Positions 37,082-46,260 of a stretch of DNA of 64,000 bases are shown here, piece after piece. The translations under genes were made by a program, and so were the position numbers. The notes under the pieces are model-generated. The model saw nothing but the letters and a program-made list of their open reading frames with translations. It did no database searches and was not told the DNA's origin. Every line of letters starts with the position of its first letter. Within the stretch, counting starts at the first letter, position 1. The stretch comes from Cytobacillus pseudoceanisediminis (GTDB lineage Bacteria; Bacillota; Bacilli; Bacillales; Cytobacillaceae), in assembly GCF_023516215.1 (NCBI RefSeq), contig NZ_CP097349.1, forward strand, positions 4,616,001-4,680,000, written 5' to 3'.

Positions 37082-37639
37082 ATGAATTACAACATTCGTG
37101 GTGAAAACATTGAGGTAACTCCAGCAATTAGAGAGTACGTAGAGAAGAAAATTGCTAAGTTAGAAAGGTATTTTACTGAAACTCCTGATGCAAATGTACA
37201 TGTAAATTTAAAAACGTATAATAATAACCGTTCTAAAGTGGAAGTAACGATTCCGATGCCGAATCTGGTACTTCGTGCAGAGGAAGATCATGATGATATG
37301 TATGCAGCGATTGATCTGATTACCGATAAATTGGAGCGCCAAATCCGCAAACATAAAACAAAAGTGAACCGCAAATTCCGCGAAAAAGGCAATCTGACTG
37401 CTGTTTTTGCAGCGTTGGAAAATGAGATAGAGGCGCCAGAAGCGGAAGAGGAGGATAACGACCTTGAAGTTGTCCGCCAAAAGAGCTTCGACCTGAAGCC
37501 AATGGACAGCGAAGAGGCGATCCTGCAGATGAACATGCTGGGCCACAGCTTCTACGTGTTCACGAATGCAGAATCTAACTTAACCAATGTAGTGTACAAG
37601 CGTAAAGATGGCCGTTATGGTCTGATTGAAGCGCAATAA
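37082..37639 (+). CDS. hpf: Long-form ribosome hibernation promoting factor
   Basis: Dimerises 70S ribosomes into 100S particles in stationary phase or stress. The product has 185 residues: N-terminal S30AE/YfiA domain (MNYNIRGENIEVTPAIREYVEKK, VEVTIPMPNLVLRAEE) and C-terminal dimerisation domain (KPMDSEEAILQMNMLGHSFYVF, KRKDGRYGLIE). ATG 37082 has AAGGAGGA 8 bases upstream; an in-frame ATG at 37061 precedes that site and is rejected. Confidence 0.95.
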   Translation: MNYNIRGENIEVTPAIREYVEKKIAKLERYFTETPDANVHVNLKTYNNNRSKVEVTIPMPNLVLRAEEDHDDMYAAIDLITDKLERQIRKHKTKVNRKFREKGNLTAVFAALENEIEAPEAEEEDNDLEVVRQKSFDLKPMDSEEAILQMNMLGHSFYVFTNAESNLTNVVYKRKDGRYGLIEAQ

Positions 37640-37648
37640 TAAAACGTG

Positions 37649-37675
37649 AAAACCCCGCTGCTGAGGCGGGGTTTT
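37649..37675 (+). terminator. hpf terminator
   Basis: AAAACCCCGC/GCGGGGTTTT stem, strong GC core. Confidence 0.9.
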
Positions 37676-37699
37676 CGTTTGTTTGGGTTTACTATTGGG

Positions 37700-37791
37700 C
37701 TATTTGCAGGAATTGGTCTGCTATTTGCAAATTCGCCGTTTTATTTGCAGAAATGCCGAAGTTATTTGCAAGAATTATACTTCTATTTGCA
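37700..37791 (-). repeat. Five-copy array of the TGCAAATAR core, 20-21 bp period
   Basis: On the plus strand the core reads [CT]TATTTGCA and starts at 37700, 37721, 37741, 37762 and 37783; the steps are 21, 20, 21 and 21. Spacers are unrelated. It lies between the convergent hpf and chemoreceptor genes, oriented with the chemoreceptor strand, and downstream of that gene's stop. Same family as 21074-21184. Confidence 0.88.
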
Positions 37792-37853
37792 GGTTTTCCC
37801 GACCTAATTGCATCGTTCACAATTTCAGTAAAACGACACTTCCAAAAATCCCC

Positions 37854-39515
37854 CTAAACCGTAAACTTCTCCAATTCTCTCTCCATAACCCCAGTCATTT
37901 CCTTCAGCTGCTCCACCTTCACCATAACCTGCTCAAACGCGCGAAGCTGTTCCTCCGTAGAAGCTGAGATTTCCTCAGTCCCAGCAGCTGTTTCCTCTGT
38001 TACCGCCGAAATGTTTTCCACAGCGCTAATGACCTGCTGGCTCATATCACTGGAGGTTTTCATATCTTCAACCAATTTCTCCAGATGGCTGTGAATGCCG
38101 GAAACATGTCCGGAAATGGTTTCAAAAACCTGTTCTGTCTCGCTCATCGATTGGGATTGTTCTTTTGAAAGGGCATGTCCCTGTTCAGTAGCTGTGTATA
38201 TATTGCTGATCCCATTTTGGATATTGCTGACCATCGAGGCGATCAAATCTGTTGCTTTTGAAGAAGAATCGGCGAGCTTCCGTACTTCTTCTGCCACAAC
38301 CGCAAATCCTTTTCCGGCTTCACCGGCACGGGCTGCTTCAATAGCCGCATTTAAGGCCAGCAGATTGGTTTGATCCGCAATATCTTTAACCGTGTTGGCT
38401 GCCCCTTCAATTTCCTTGGTGAACTGGGCAAATTCACTGACTGAACTTCTAATATGGTTCGAAGAACTGGAGATCTCTTCAGCAAGTTTCATTTGTTTTT
38501 CTAAAGACACTCTGCCTTGATCAACAGATTCCAATGCTTGTGTGCTTTGTGTGGCACTTTGCTCGCTGGAATGATGGACCGCTGAAAATTGCTCCCCCAT
38601 TACGCTCATTAACTCAGCGGTAGCCTGGACGTCTTCAGAGATGGCCTGGCTGCCTCTCGCCAGTTCATCCGTTGAAACAGCCACCTGGCTGCTGCTTTCA
38701 TTTAAGCTGGTCATATAAGAAGCCACATCTTCGGCAAATCCTTTTACATTTTGGCTGACTTCTTCAATGGATTGCACGGTTCCTTTTAGATTCACCACCA
38801 TTTTTGAGAAAGCTTCCGTTAGTTTATCCACTTCATATCGGCTGTTCTCTTTAAAAGTAAGCTGCGATAGGTCTGCTGTTAAGTCTCCCTCTGAAATTTT
38901 CTCTGCTTTATCCACGATCGCATTAATTGGTTTTGTAATCTTTCTCGCAGCCATCCATGAGAAAATAGCTGATAACAAGATTAGCAGTACGCTTCCAATT
39001 AGGGAGGAATTCGTGATAAAGGCGATTTTCTGGCTGGTTTCCTGAAGAATGCCTTCATACCATTCATTTGTGCGCTTCTTTAAAAGGTGCATATCATTTA
39101 AAATACCGGATATTCTTATACTCTGGCGCTTGATTTCCGCTTTGTTTCCTTTTTCAAAGGCTTCGGTGGATACATCCGACAGCTCTGCATATTTTCCTTC
39201 AATGCTGCCGATAATTTTTTTATGCCCGGGAACTGAGGCAACCGAAGAGAGGGCAGCCAGGTTTTCCTGGACTTCTGTCATCATGGTTAGTGCCTCGTCT
39301 TTGTTGGCATCACTGGAATTATAGGTATAATTGGCAAGTGACTGGCTTGTCACAACCAGGCTTTGCTCCAGGTCCTTCACTTTCAGTAAAAGGTCCACAT
39401 CATCTTTAGCGGAGCTTTGAATGTGTAACGTTTGGTATATGATAAAGCCTATCATGCTGACTGATAGCACAAGTGGGATCAGCGTGACAATAATAAGGCG
39501 GTTTCGTAATGTCAT
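37854..39515 (-). CDS. Methyl-accepting chemotaxis protein
   Basis: Transmembrane chemoreceptor of 553 residues. Membrane segments at ~8-30 and ~175-195 flank a four-helix extracellular sensor domain; a HAMP domain follows ([20 protein letters not shown]) and a signalling domain with the hairpin tip [40 protein letters not shown]. It follows the BMP-type lipoprotein gene by 13 bases in the same direction, so the two are probably one operon. AAAGGAG precedes the ATG. Confidence 0.93.
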   Translation of the reverse strand: MTLRNRLIIVTLIPLVLSVSMIGFIIYQTLHIQSSAKDDVDLLLKVKDLEQSLVVTSQSLANYTYNSSDANKDEALTMMTEVQENLAALSSVASVPGHKKIIGSIEGKYAELSDVSTEAFEKGNKAEIKRQSIRISGILNDMHLLKKRTNEWYEGILQETSQKIAFITNSSLIGSVLLILLSAIFSWMAARKITKPINAIVDKAEKISEGDLTADLSQLTFKENSRYEVDKLTEAFSKMVVNLKGTVQSIEEVSQNVKGFAEDVASYMTSLNESSSQVAVSTDELARGSQAISEDVQATAELMSVMGEQFSAVHHSSEQSATQSTQALESVDQGRVSLEKQMKLAEEISSSSNHIRSSVSEFAQFTKEIEGAANTVKDIADQTNLLALNAAIEAARAGEAGKGFAVVAEEVRKLADSSSKATDLIASMVSNIQNGISNIYTATEQGHALSKEQSQSMSETEQVFETISGHVSGIHSHLEKLVEDMKTSSDMSQQVISAVENISAVTEETAAGTEEISASTEEQLRAFEQVMVKVEQLKEMTGVMERELEKFTV

Positions 39516-39528
39516 CTTGGATGCTCCT

Positions 39529-40502
39529 TTATTCAGCTGTTACTGTGATTTTTCCATTGATTATGTCTTCAGTTGCTTTTTTCAATGCCGCTTTCTGCTC
39601 CTCTGTTAAGGAAATGACGCGGATTTCAGATAGACCGACACCGTTTTCTGCCAGTCCCCATACATAGGATGAAGCTTCGATTTTTCCGTTTTCCGTCAAT
39701 TCTTTCGTCAAGTTAAAAACAGCAATATCGATGTTTTTGACCATTGATGCGGCAACGGCTTTTTCCGCAACAAAATACTGGTCGGAATCGACCCCGCCGG
39801 CAAGCACGCCTTTTTCTTCGGCTTTTTCAGTGCGCCAAAACCGGTGAATCCGGCAGCAGGGTAGATAAAATCAGCACCTGCCGCAATTTGCTTCTCGGCG
39901 ACTTTTTCACCGAGAGCCGCATCCCCAAAGGTTCCGGTATATTCTGATAAAATTTCTATTTTCGGATTGAAGTGCTTGGCGCCTTGAATGAATCCATTTT
40001 CAAAATGATGGATGACAGGTACATCAACACCGCCGATAAATCCCAGCTTGTCTGTTTTGCTTGTCATGGCAGCGAGCATCCCGACAAGGAAGCTGCCTTC
40101 ATGCTCCTTAAACGTAAGTGAGACCACATTATCAAGCTCGGAAACGGCATCAATCAGCAAAAACTGCTGCTGGGGATATTTCTTTGCCGTCTTTTCGAGT
40201 GCTTCCTGTGCGGAAAAGCCCAGCCCGATGACAAGGTCATTATTTTCTTTGACAAGCTCTTCAAGAGGCTTTTCAAAATTTCCGTCGGGGGCTTCTTTAT
40301 AATCAAAAAGAATGCCCAGCTCATCACGCGCTTTCTCAAGTCCCCGGAAGGCAGAGTCGTTGAAAGACTCATCCCCCAGGCCTGTATCAGATAGGAGAAT
40401 GCCAATTTTATATTCTTTATTTTGGTTTGTGCTTTGTTCAGAGGCAGAGCAGGCTGCCAGAAGTAGACTGAATAGAAGCAGAATAGGTAGTAGTTTTTTC
40501 AA
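39529..40502 (-). CDS. BMP family (Med/PnrA-like) substrate-binding lipoprotein (apparent frameshift)
   Basis: Lipoprotein with signal peptide and lipobox LLAACS near residue 18, then a BMP (basic membrane protein) fold: [64 protein letters not shown]. Such proteins bind nucleosides or act as Med-like regulators. The frame breaks at T5, 39823-39827 (A5 on the coding strand); one more base restores [20 protein letters not shown] and ~324 residues. Placed directly before a chemoreceptor with no transporter genes, it may serve as a binding protein for taxis. Confidence 0.85.
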
Positions 40503-40603
40503 GGTAGACCTCCATGTTGTTGTATTTCGCCTTACCTATTATCGGCAGAAAGGCGGAGGTCTTAAGTCTGAAGTCAGACCCTGACTCGAAAAAATGGCAA
40601 AAT

Positions 40604-40627
40604 AAAAAAGCCTGCATTCACAGGCTT
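40604..40627 (-). terminator. Terminator of the YkvA-like gene
   Basis: On the minus strand AAGCCTG/CAGGCTT with 6-base loop, then T6. Confidence 0.85.
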
Positions 40628-40632
40628 CAACA

Positions 40633-40911
40633 TCATTCCTCCAGGACCTTATATTTTCGCTTCAATGATTCCGGTGCCATTTTCACCATTTGCTGAAGAA
40701 CAAACGATGTAATCACAATATCGTCCGTAAAGCCGAAGATCGACAGGAAGTCGGGTACAAGATCGAGCGGCAGAAGGATATAAAGAAGTCCGGCCGCAAC
40801 AGGGAAAAGCTTTTTACCGGCCGTTACTTCCGGTGATAGAAAGTAATCCTTTAAGAAGGGCAGGAACTTCCAAAATTTTAATACAAATTTGATGCGTTTG
40901 AGAAACTTCAT
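40633..40911 (-). CDS. YkvA family (DUF1232) membrane protein
   Basis: Small protein of 92 residues with the DUF1232 core AAGLLYILLPLDLVPDFLSIFGFTDDI, one hydrophobic segment and a basic N-terminus. Function unknown. Monocistronic, upstream of the BMP/chemoreceptor pair on the same strand with its own terminator between. Confidence 0.85.
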   Translation of the reverse strand: MKFLKRIKFVLKFWKFLPFLKDYFLSPEVTAGKKLFPVAAGLLYILLPLDLVPDFLSIFGFTDDIVITSFVLQQMVKMAPESLKRKYKVLEE

Positions 40912-41147
40912 TTAGTTCACCTTTTTCTAGTTCATTCGCTGAATGGGAACTGACACCTGAATGCGCGGCGGGTTTTTCACCTCAAGTGTGGCAGCTGATA
41001 GATAGCTTGTTTCAAGTATGCTTCAAAACGTAAATAAAATTAGCCACTTTTGCAAAGTGTTCAATTAGGTATGAATCTCCTCTTTTTATAAATTTCTATT
41101 GGTTAAGAGGGGATATGTTACACTCGTTTCTTCCTCCTTAGGATTGG

Positions 41148-41540
41148 TTATCGAATAATCGTGATTTTATCCAAGTCGGCGCTTTTGACGCCTTCGTTAA
41201 AAATCAGTCTTGTTTTAAATTGAAAAATCCGGTCTGGTGCAGAGCAGGGAATGTCTTCAGGAAGCTGGAAGTTAAAGTCCATTTTGTTGGTTTCTTCTGA
41301 TTCAATGACCTTGGTGGATAGAATGGTCGATGTCCCGATCACTTCCTCCTTCTCTTCTTCAGGCGACGCCATGACCAGGTCACACTCAATCCGCTTAATC
41401 TGCTGATCAATGGTTCCTCCTTCAATCAGGAAGATTCCGCTCACATTTTCCCCTGGCGTATATTGAAGCTTTGGCAGCTGCAGATCAATTTTTGCAGAGC
41501 CTATTCCAAGCATTGACATGTATTTTCGTAAAATCAACAA
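41148..41540 (-). CDS. Spo0M-like arrestin-fold protein, short form
   Basis: Resembles the N-terminal arrestin-like domain of sporulation-control protein Spo0M (SAKIDLQLPKLQYTPGENVSG, QQIKRIECDLVM, FNFQLPEDIPCSAPDRIFQFKTRL). With 130 residues it is half the usual Spo0M length and ends cleanly after the first domain. TTG 41540 with AGAGGAGA is the likely start; ATG at 41522 or 41516 is also possible. It is the first gene on its strand after the manganese riboswitch at 41736-41857. Confidence 0.75.
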   Translation of the reverse strand: MLILRKYMSMLGIGSAKIDLQLPKLQYTPGENVSGIFLIEGGTIDQQIKRIECDLVMASPEEEKEEVIGTSTILSTKVIESEETNKMDFNFQLPEDIPCSAPDRIFQFKTRLIFNEGVKSADLDKITIIR

Positions 41541-41700
41541 AGATCTCTCCTCTAATTTTTTAGGGGGAGCTGCTCGCTCACACCACAGTTTTGCTGTTTC
41601 CTTCTTTACGTGCTACTCATGATAAAGTTTCAAGAAATTTTCCTTCTACCTATTCCTCCATTTTATAAAGTAAAACGTGTGGCGGTGCGGGCCTGTATAT

Positions 41701-41732
41701 AAAAAGGGCCTTTACCGCGGTGGTAAAGGCCC
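41701..41732 (-). terminator. Terminator of the manganese riboswitch
   Basis: Perfect 11-bp GGGCCTTTACC/GGTAAAGGCCC stem followed by T5 on the minus strand. Its 3' arm GGTAAAGG can also pair with CCTTTACC in the aptamer's last helix, a plausible antiterminator. Confidence 0.85.
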
Positions 41733-41735
41733 ATA

Positions 41736-41857
41736 AATAAAGACCTCTACCGAATTTGGTAAAGGTCTTGCTAACAATTGTTTAGATTGCCAACAAAGCC
41801 GAGAGCATTTGCTCCGTAATGACGACTCTGCTGTAAAAGCTACTCCCCTTTAGGAGA
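41736..41857 (-). promoter_or_regulatory. Manganese (yybP-ykoY) riboswitch
   Basis: On the minus strand the aptamer begins AAAGGGGAGTAGC (41852-41840), has GTCGTCATTAC, then a stem carrying CTCGGC, and ends with GCAAGACCTTTACC pairing to GGTAGAGGTCTT. GGGGAGTAG at the 5' side and the GCnAGACCT helix at the 3' side are the hallmarks of this Mn2+ aptamer. A promoter precedes and an intrinsic terminator follows. The first downstream gene is the Spo0M-like ORF at 41540; no metal transporter gene is nearby. Confidence 0.8.
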
Positions 41858-41878
41858 AACTATTCAATTTATAGCTAA

Positions 41879-41907
41879 ATCATATTGTATACCCCGGACT
41901 TTGTCAA
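41879..41907 (-). promoter_or_regulatory. Sigma-A promoter of the manganese riboswitch transcript
   Basis: Minus strand TTGACA (41907-41902), 17 bases, TATGAT (41884-41879), close to consensus. Confidence 0.85.
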
Positions 41908-42015
41908 TATTTCATCATTAATTTAGTTTTCCGAAATAAATACTAACATAATATTTATATAATTTGATATAATCAGAATTAATTATTTTAACACTTTAAT
42001 ACAGAGGTGAACTCC

Positions 42016-43626
42016 ATGAACTTTGATTTCTACAGCCACCCATACACATCACAGCGAACGACCGTCATGGCGAATAACGGCATGGTGGCTACTTCCCAGC
42101 CGCTTGCTGCACAGGCTGGATTAGATATGATGAAAAAAGGCGGAAATGCCATAGATGCAGCAATTGCAACAGCGGCTGCTCTTACCGTGGTTGAACCGAC
42201 ATCAAACGGAATCGGCGGCGATGCATTTGCACTAGTCTGGATAAAAGGGAAACTGCATGGATTAAATGCAAGCGGCCCTGCTCCAAAGTCCATTTCCATA
42301 GAAGCATTAAAGGAAAGAGGCATCGAAAGAATGCCGACGCACGGCTGGATGCCGGTTACGGTGCCTGGTGCTCCATCCGCGTGGGCTGAGCTTTCCAGGC
42401 GTTTCGGCAGGCTTCCGTTAAAAGATGTCCTCCAGCCCGCAATTGATTATGCTGAAAAAGGCTATCCGTTAACACCGATACTCGGCAAGTACTGGCAGTA
42501 TGCTTATAATAGGTTTAAACAGATTCTGACGGATGACCAATTCCAGCATTGGTTTGAAACCTTTGCTCCAGATGGAAGGGCTCCTGAAATTGGAGAGATC
42601 TGGCGCTCTGAAGGGCATGCAGCCACTTTAAGAGCCATTGGCGAAACAGATGGCGATAGCTTTTACCGCGGGGAAATTGCTGAAAAAATCGATGCTTTTT
42701 CAAAAAAATACAATGCATTCCTATCCAAGGAAGACCTCGAAGATTACAAGGCGGAATGGGTTGATCCCATCAAAGTTCATTACCGCGGATATGATGTCTG
42801 GGAAATCCCTCCGAACGGCCAGGGTCTCGTCGCTCTCTTGGGTTTAAATATAGCAAAAGGGTTTGAATTCCGCGATAAAGACACGGTGGATACATATCAC
42901 AAACAAATTGAAGCGATGAAGTTAGCTTTTACAGACGGCAAGGCATTTATTACAGATCCTGCGGAAATGAAAGTGACAGTTGAAGAACTGCTCTCAGAAG
43001 AATACGGTGAATCGCGCCGCAGTGAGATTGCCGGCGAAGCTCTGACACCTGAGCCTTACCAGCCGCCACGTGGAGGTACTGTTTATCTGGCGACAGCAGA
43101 CAGCGAAGGCAATATGGTTTCCTTCATCCAAAGCAATTATATGGGCTTTGGATCCGGTCTTGTCGTTCCTGGAACGGGAATTGCCCTTCAGAATCGCGGA
43201 CACGATTTCTCTCTTGATCCGAAGCACCATAATGCACTGAAGCCCGGCAAGAAAACGTACCACACGATAATCCCTGGATTCCTGACAAAAGACTGCGAAG
43301 CGGTTGGGCCGTTCGGTGTGATGGGAGGCTATATGCAGCCGCAGGGGCATATGCAGGTGGTCATGAATACAGTGGATTTCCACTTGAATCCGCAGGCAGC
43401 CCTTGATGCGCCAAGATGGCAGTGGATTGAAGGGAAAAAGGTTCAGGTTGAACCGCACTTCCCTAATCATATTGCCCAGGCTTTGGTGCGCAAAGGCCAT
43501 CAAATCGAGGTAACCGTTGATACAGGCGGATTCGGACGCGGCCAGATTATCTGGCGTGATCCAAAAACAGGCGTGCTCATGGGCGGAACGGAAGCCCGAA
43601 CAGACGGATCGATTGCCGCCTGGTAA
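42016..43626 (+). CDS. Gamma-glutamyltransferase family protein (YwrD-like)
   Basis: Ntn-hydrolase of the gamma-glutamyltranspeptidase family, 536 residues. N-terminal family block ATSQPLAAQAGLDMMKKGGNAIDAAIA and VVEPTSNGIGGDAF. The autoprocessing/nucleophile Thr lies in PPRGGTVYLATADSEGNMVS; GFGSGLVVPGTGIALQNRG and GPFGVMGGYMQPQGH follow. No signal peptide is evident, so it is probably cytoplasmic like YwrD. ATG 42016 fits AGAGGTGA at 42003-42010. Chromate transporter genes follow, as ywrD and ywrAB are neighbours in B. subtilis. Confidence 0.9.
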   Translation: MNFDFYSHPYTSQRTTVMANNGMVATSQPLAAQAGLDMMKKGGNAIDAAIATAAALTVVEPTSNGIGGDAFALVWIKGKLHGLNASGPAPKSISIEALKERGIERMPTHGWMPVTVPGAPSAWAELSRRFGRLPLKDVLQPAIDYAEKGYPLTPILGKYWQYAYNRFKQILTDDQFQHWFETFAPDGRAPEIGEIWRSEGHAATLRAIGETDGDSFYRGEIAEKIDAFSKKYNAFLSKEDLEDYKAEWVDPIKVHYRGYDVWEIPPNGQGLVALLGLNIAKGFEFRDKDTVDTYHKQIEAMKLAFTDGKAFITDPAEMKVTVEELLSEEYGESRRSEIAGEALTPEPYQPPRGGTVYLATADSEGNMVSFIQSNYMGFGSGLVVPGTGIALQNRGHDFSLDPKHHNALKPGKKTYHTIIPGFLTKDCEAVGPFGVMGGYMQPQGHMQVVMNTVDFHLNPQAALDAPRWQWIEGKKVQVEPHFPNHIAQALVRKGHQIEVTVDTGGFGRGQIIWRDPKTGVLMGGTEARTDGSIAAW

Positions 43627-43784
43627 TAAAAATTGAGGAAAGCAGCACGCATATTAGAGTAAAATAACCATATAAAAGATACTGGGGAGCGGAAAAAAAT
43701 GGCCGCTCCTTCATCTGCTTTTTCGGATGCAAGATGAAAAGGGGCATGGCTTGTCTCTGCAATTGGTGAAGAGGATGTGAACAC

Positions 43785-44360
43785 ATGAAACAAAAGGAGA
43801 TTTTCATTGCGTTTTTTCGGTCCGGCATTTTGGGTTTTGGCGGCGGGCCTTCTGCCATTCCGCTGGTCCATAAAGAGGTTGTGGATACCTTTAAATTTAT
43901 GGATTCAGACGAGTTTGGAGATATATTAGCCCTCGCCAATGCGCTGCCTGGACCTATTAATACAAAAATGGCGGGATATATCGGCTATCGGGTAGGCGGG
44001 TTTCTGGGAATGCTGAACGCGCTGATAGCTACAATGGTTCCAACCATCATCCTTATGATTGTTCTTTTAACGGCATTAAATAACTTAAAGGATCAGCCAT
44101 GGGTTGCCGGCATGACGAAGGCGGTCGTTCCCGTTGTTGCTGTTATGCTTGCTACTTTAACTTGGGATTTTATTAAAAAGTCTACAAAGTCATCACTCGG
44201 CTGGGCTTGGACATTTCTTTTTGTAGCGGCCAGTCTGGTTCTTATCGAATTTGTGAATATTCATCCTGGAATTATTATATTTATTGCACTCGTGACTGCC
44301 CTTCTGAAAAAGGATGCTGCAGAAAAAAATGAAGCTAAAAAGGAGAGGAATCCCGCATGA
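43785..44360 (+). CDS. Chromate transporter, first half-size subunit (YwrB-like)
   Basis: Half-size CHR-family membrane protein of 191 residues. Signature FFRSGILGFGGGPSAIPLVHKEVV and ALANALPGPINTKMAGYIGY; five or six membrane segments. Forms a heterodimer with the next gene product, which it overlaps by 4 bases (ATGA). Likely exports chromate or a related oxyanion. Confidence 0.9.
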   Translation: MKQKEIFIAFFRSGILGFGGGPSAIPLVHKEVVDTFKFMDSDEFGDILALANALPGPINTKMAGYIGYRVGGFLGMLNALIATMVPTIILMIVLLTALNNLKDQPWVAGMTKAVVPVVAVMLATLTWDFIKKSTKSSLGWAWTFLFVAASLVLIEFVNIHPGIIIFIALVTALLKKDAAEKNEAKKERNPA

Positions 44361-44880
44361 TATATGTGCAGATTTTCCTGGCATTTTTCATCCCCGGGAT
44401 CCTTGGATACGGCGGAGGACCTTCATCCATTCCCTTGATTGAACATGAAGTGGTAGATAATTATGAATGGATGACAACGAATGAATTCAGTGAAATGCTG
44501 GCAATGGGCAATGCCCTGCCAGGTCCGATTGCAACAAAAATGGCAGGCTATATTGGCTATGAGCAGGGAGGGGTTCTTGGATCTATAATTGGTGTATTTG
44601 CAACAGTAGCACCTTCCATGATCTTAATGCTCGCTCTGCTTGGGCTGCTGATGAGGTATAAAGAATCCCCCGTGTTAAACGGATGACCAATTATATTCGG
44701 CCGATTATCGCTGTTTTGCTGGGCGTTATGACTTATGATTTCCTATTTTCATCCTATGATGGAATTGGGATCTGGCAGACGCTTTTCATTGGGCTGCTTA
44801 GTTTTTTCCTTTTGGAAAAACTAAAAGTGCATCCCGCTTTTGTCATTGCAGGAGCGCTTGTTTATGGGGGATTTTCTTAG
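44357..44880 (+). CDS. Chromate transporter, second half-size subunit (YwrA-like, apparent frameshift)
   Basis: Second CHR-family half protein: FLAFFIPGILGYGGGPSSIPLIEHEVV and MGNALPGPIATKMAGYIGY. The frame breaks at C5, 44667-44671; one more C restores YKESPRVKRMTNYIRPIIAV and a ~174-residue protein of normal length. Paralogous to its partner, from which it probably arose by duplication. Confidence 0.88.
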
Positions 44881-44908
44881 CATAATCGGCAAAAAAATAA
44901 AATGAACG

Positions 44909-44948
44909 AAAACGGTGAGTTTTGTGGACTCACCGTTTTGTTGTTTTT
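44909..44948 (+). terminator. Terminator after the chromate transporter genes
   Basis: 11-bp stem AAAACGGTGAG with its complement and a T-rich tail. Confidence 0.85.
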
Positions 44949-44982
44949 ATTTTGGCCTGCTGGAAAGCTGTTTAGGACGCGA

Positions 44983-45034
44983 ACTGACCGATATATTGAA
45001 AAACTGAACGATAAGACTGATGTATTGACCGAAA
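44983..45034 (+). repeat. Three-copy array with ACTGACCGATA-like core, 20-21 bp period
   Basis: ACTGACCGATA at 44983, ACTGAACGATA at 45003 and ATTGACCGAAA at 45024, steps of 20 and 21 bases. Similar cores recur alone at 46283 (exact ACTGACCGATA) and 46334 (ATTTACCGAAA). Both places are just after a terminator. Confidence 0.65.
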
Positions 45035-45175
45035 TCAGATAAATCCATGCAAAAAAGCACGCAATCCCGGCTTCCTTAACCTGCCAAATGTTTAAATCCG
45101 CTTGATTAATGCCTAAACTGCTGATAAATGTTAGGATAGTAGAGTTAAACGAATTTTGTAGGAGAGATTTAGAAG

Positions 45176-46231
45176 ATGTCAACAGTAAAAGTAAGCAGAA
45201 ACGAACCGTGTCCATGCGGGAGCGGAAAAAAATATAAAAAGTGCTGCGGCAGCAAAGATGCTGTATCAATTAAGGATGTTTTGAATCACGAAGTTCTTGA
45301 GCTTCAAAAGGAAGTAAGGGCCTATGCGCTTACTCATTTTGCAGATGACATGAAAGAAGATTTCATGGATCTTCTGGATATCCTTGAAGACATTGAACCA
45401 GAGGAAAAAGAGTTTTATGAATTTGTACACTCTTTCTGGTACATTCTATTTGGAACGCTGGAAGATATGGACTCCATTATGGATGAGTTCATTCATGCAA
45501 AATTCCCGGCCGTTGCTCGCCCGCGCTTAAAAAACATCTTAAAATCGTGGGGAGACAGCAAAGCGGCAGCTGGGATACTGACCGAGGTGACTGAAGATAA
45601 AGCAGCCATTAAAGATTGCCTGACCGGGAAGGTTTACAATATCTCCCTATTTGGTGATATGGACGTTCATGAAGGAAACTTTGCCTTTGCCATGCTTCTT
45701 CCTTATGGAGAAGAATATGTATCGTTTCCGGCGATTTTCGACCTGCCAGGAGAAAATGCTGCAAAGTTTGCAGACTATATTCAGTATTCCTTCGAAGATG
45801 CAAAATACGATGATCCTGAAGAATACCTGGCTGAATACTTCATTGACCTCATGAATGAAACACCAAAATCATTGGCAGTTCCATCTATGGACAATTTCGA
45901 TTGGCCATCCAAGGGTGCAGAGCAGGTTGCCAACATGTTCCGGGACGACATGACAGAAGCCGGCGAAGAACCATGGCTGATCGGTATGGGGATTTCACTC
46001 TGGATGGAGTATCTGACGAAAACGGGCAAACAGGTCAAAAAGCCTGACAACTATGTTGCGGGTCTTCGATACCTTGTGAGCACGATAGCGCCAACTAAGG
46101 AAAATCTCACTCAGAAGGAATTCGGAGAGAAATACGGAATCAATGCGAACCGTGTATCTGCTTATTATGGTGAAATTTATGATGCAGTTGAGAAAACCAT
46201 TATTGAACTGATTGAATCGTCGAATTCATAA
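45176..46231 (+). CDS. SEC-C motif protein of unknown function
   Basis: Product of 351 residues whose N-terminus is a zinc-binding SEC-C motif ([18 protein letters not shown]), nearly identical to the C-terminal tail of SecA encoded next to it. The rest is acidic and mainly helical; the C-terminal ~50 residues ([24 protein letters not shown]) look like a helix-turn-helix. The SEC-C motif binds SecB or ribosomes in SecA, so a ribosome- or translocase-linked role is possible. AGGAGA precedes the ATG. Confidence 0.85.
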   Translation: MSTVKVSRNEPCPCGSGKKYKKCCGSKDAVSIKDVLNHEVLELQKEVRAYALTHFADDMKEDFMDLLDILEDIEPEEKEFYEFVHSFWYILFGTLEDMDSIMDEFIHAKFPAVARPRLKNILKSWGDSKAAAGILTEVTEDKAAIKDCLTGKVYNISLFGDMDVHEGNFAFAMLLPYGEEYVSFPAIFDLPGENAAKFADYIQYSFEDAKYDDPEEYLAEYFIDLMNETPKSLAVPSMDNFDWPSKGAEQVANMFRDDMTEAGEEPWLIGMGISLWMEYLTKTGKQVKKPDNYVAGLRYLVSTIAPTKENLTQKEFGEKYGINANRVSAYYGEIYDAVEKTIIELIESSNS

Positions 46232-46260
46232 AAAGGAGAGCATTTTTGCTCTCTTTTTTT
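46231..46260 (+). terminator. Terminator after the SEC-C gene
   Basis: GAGAGCA/TGCTCTC stem with T loop and T7 tail. Confidence 0.88.

Noticed and set aside
37683-37967. Plus-strand ORF of 94 codons
   Set aside because: It is produced by reading through the TGCAAATAR array (periodic ICR/LQI residues) and overlaps the chemoreceptor 3' end; no ribosome binding site.
42994-43503. Minus-strand ORF of 169 codons
   Set aside because: Antisense of the gamma-glutamyltransferase gene, no family resemblance.
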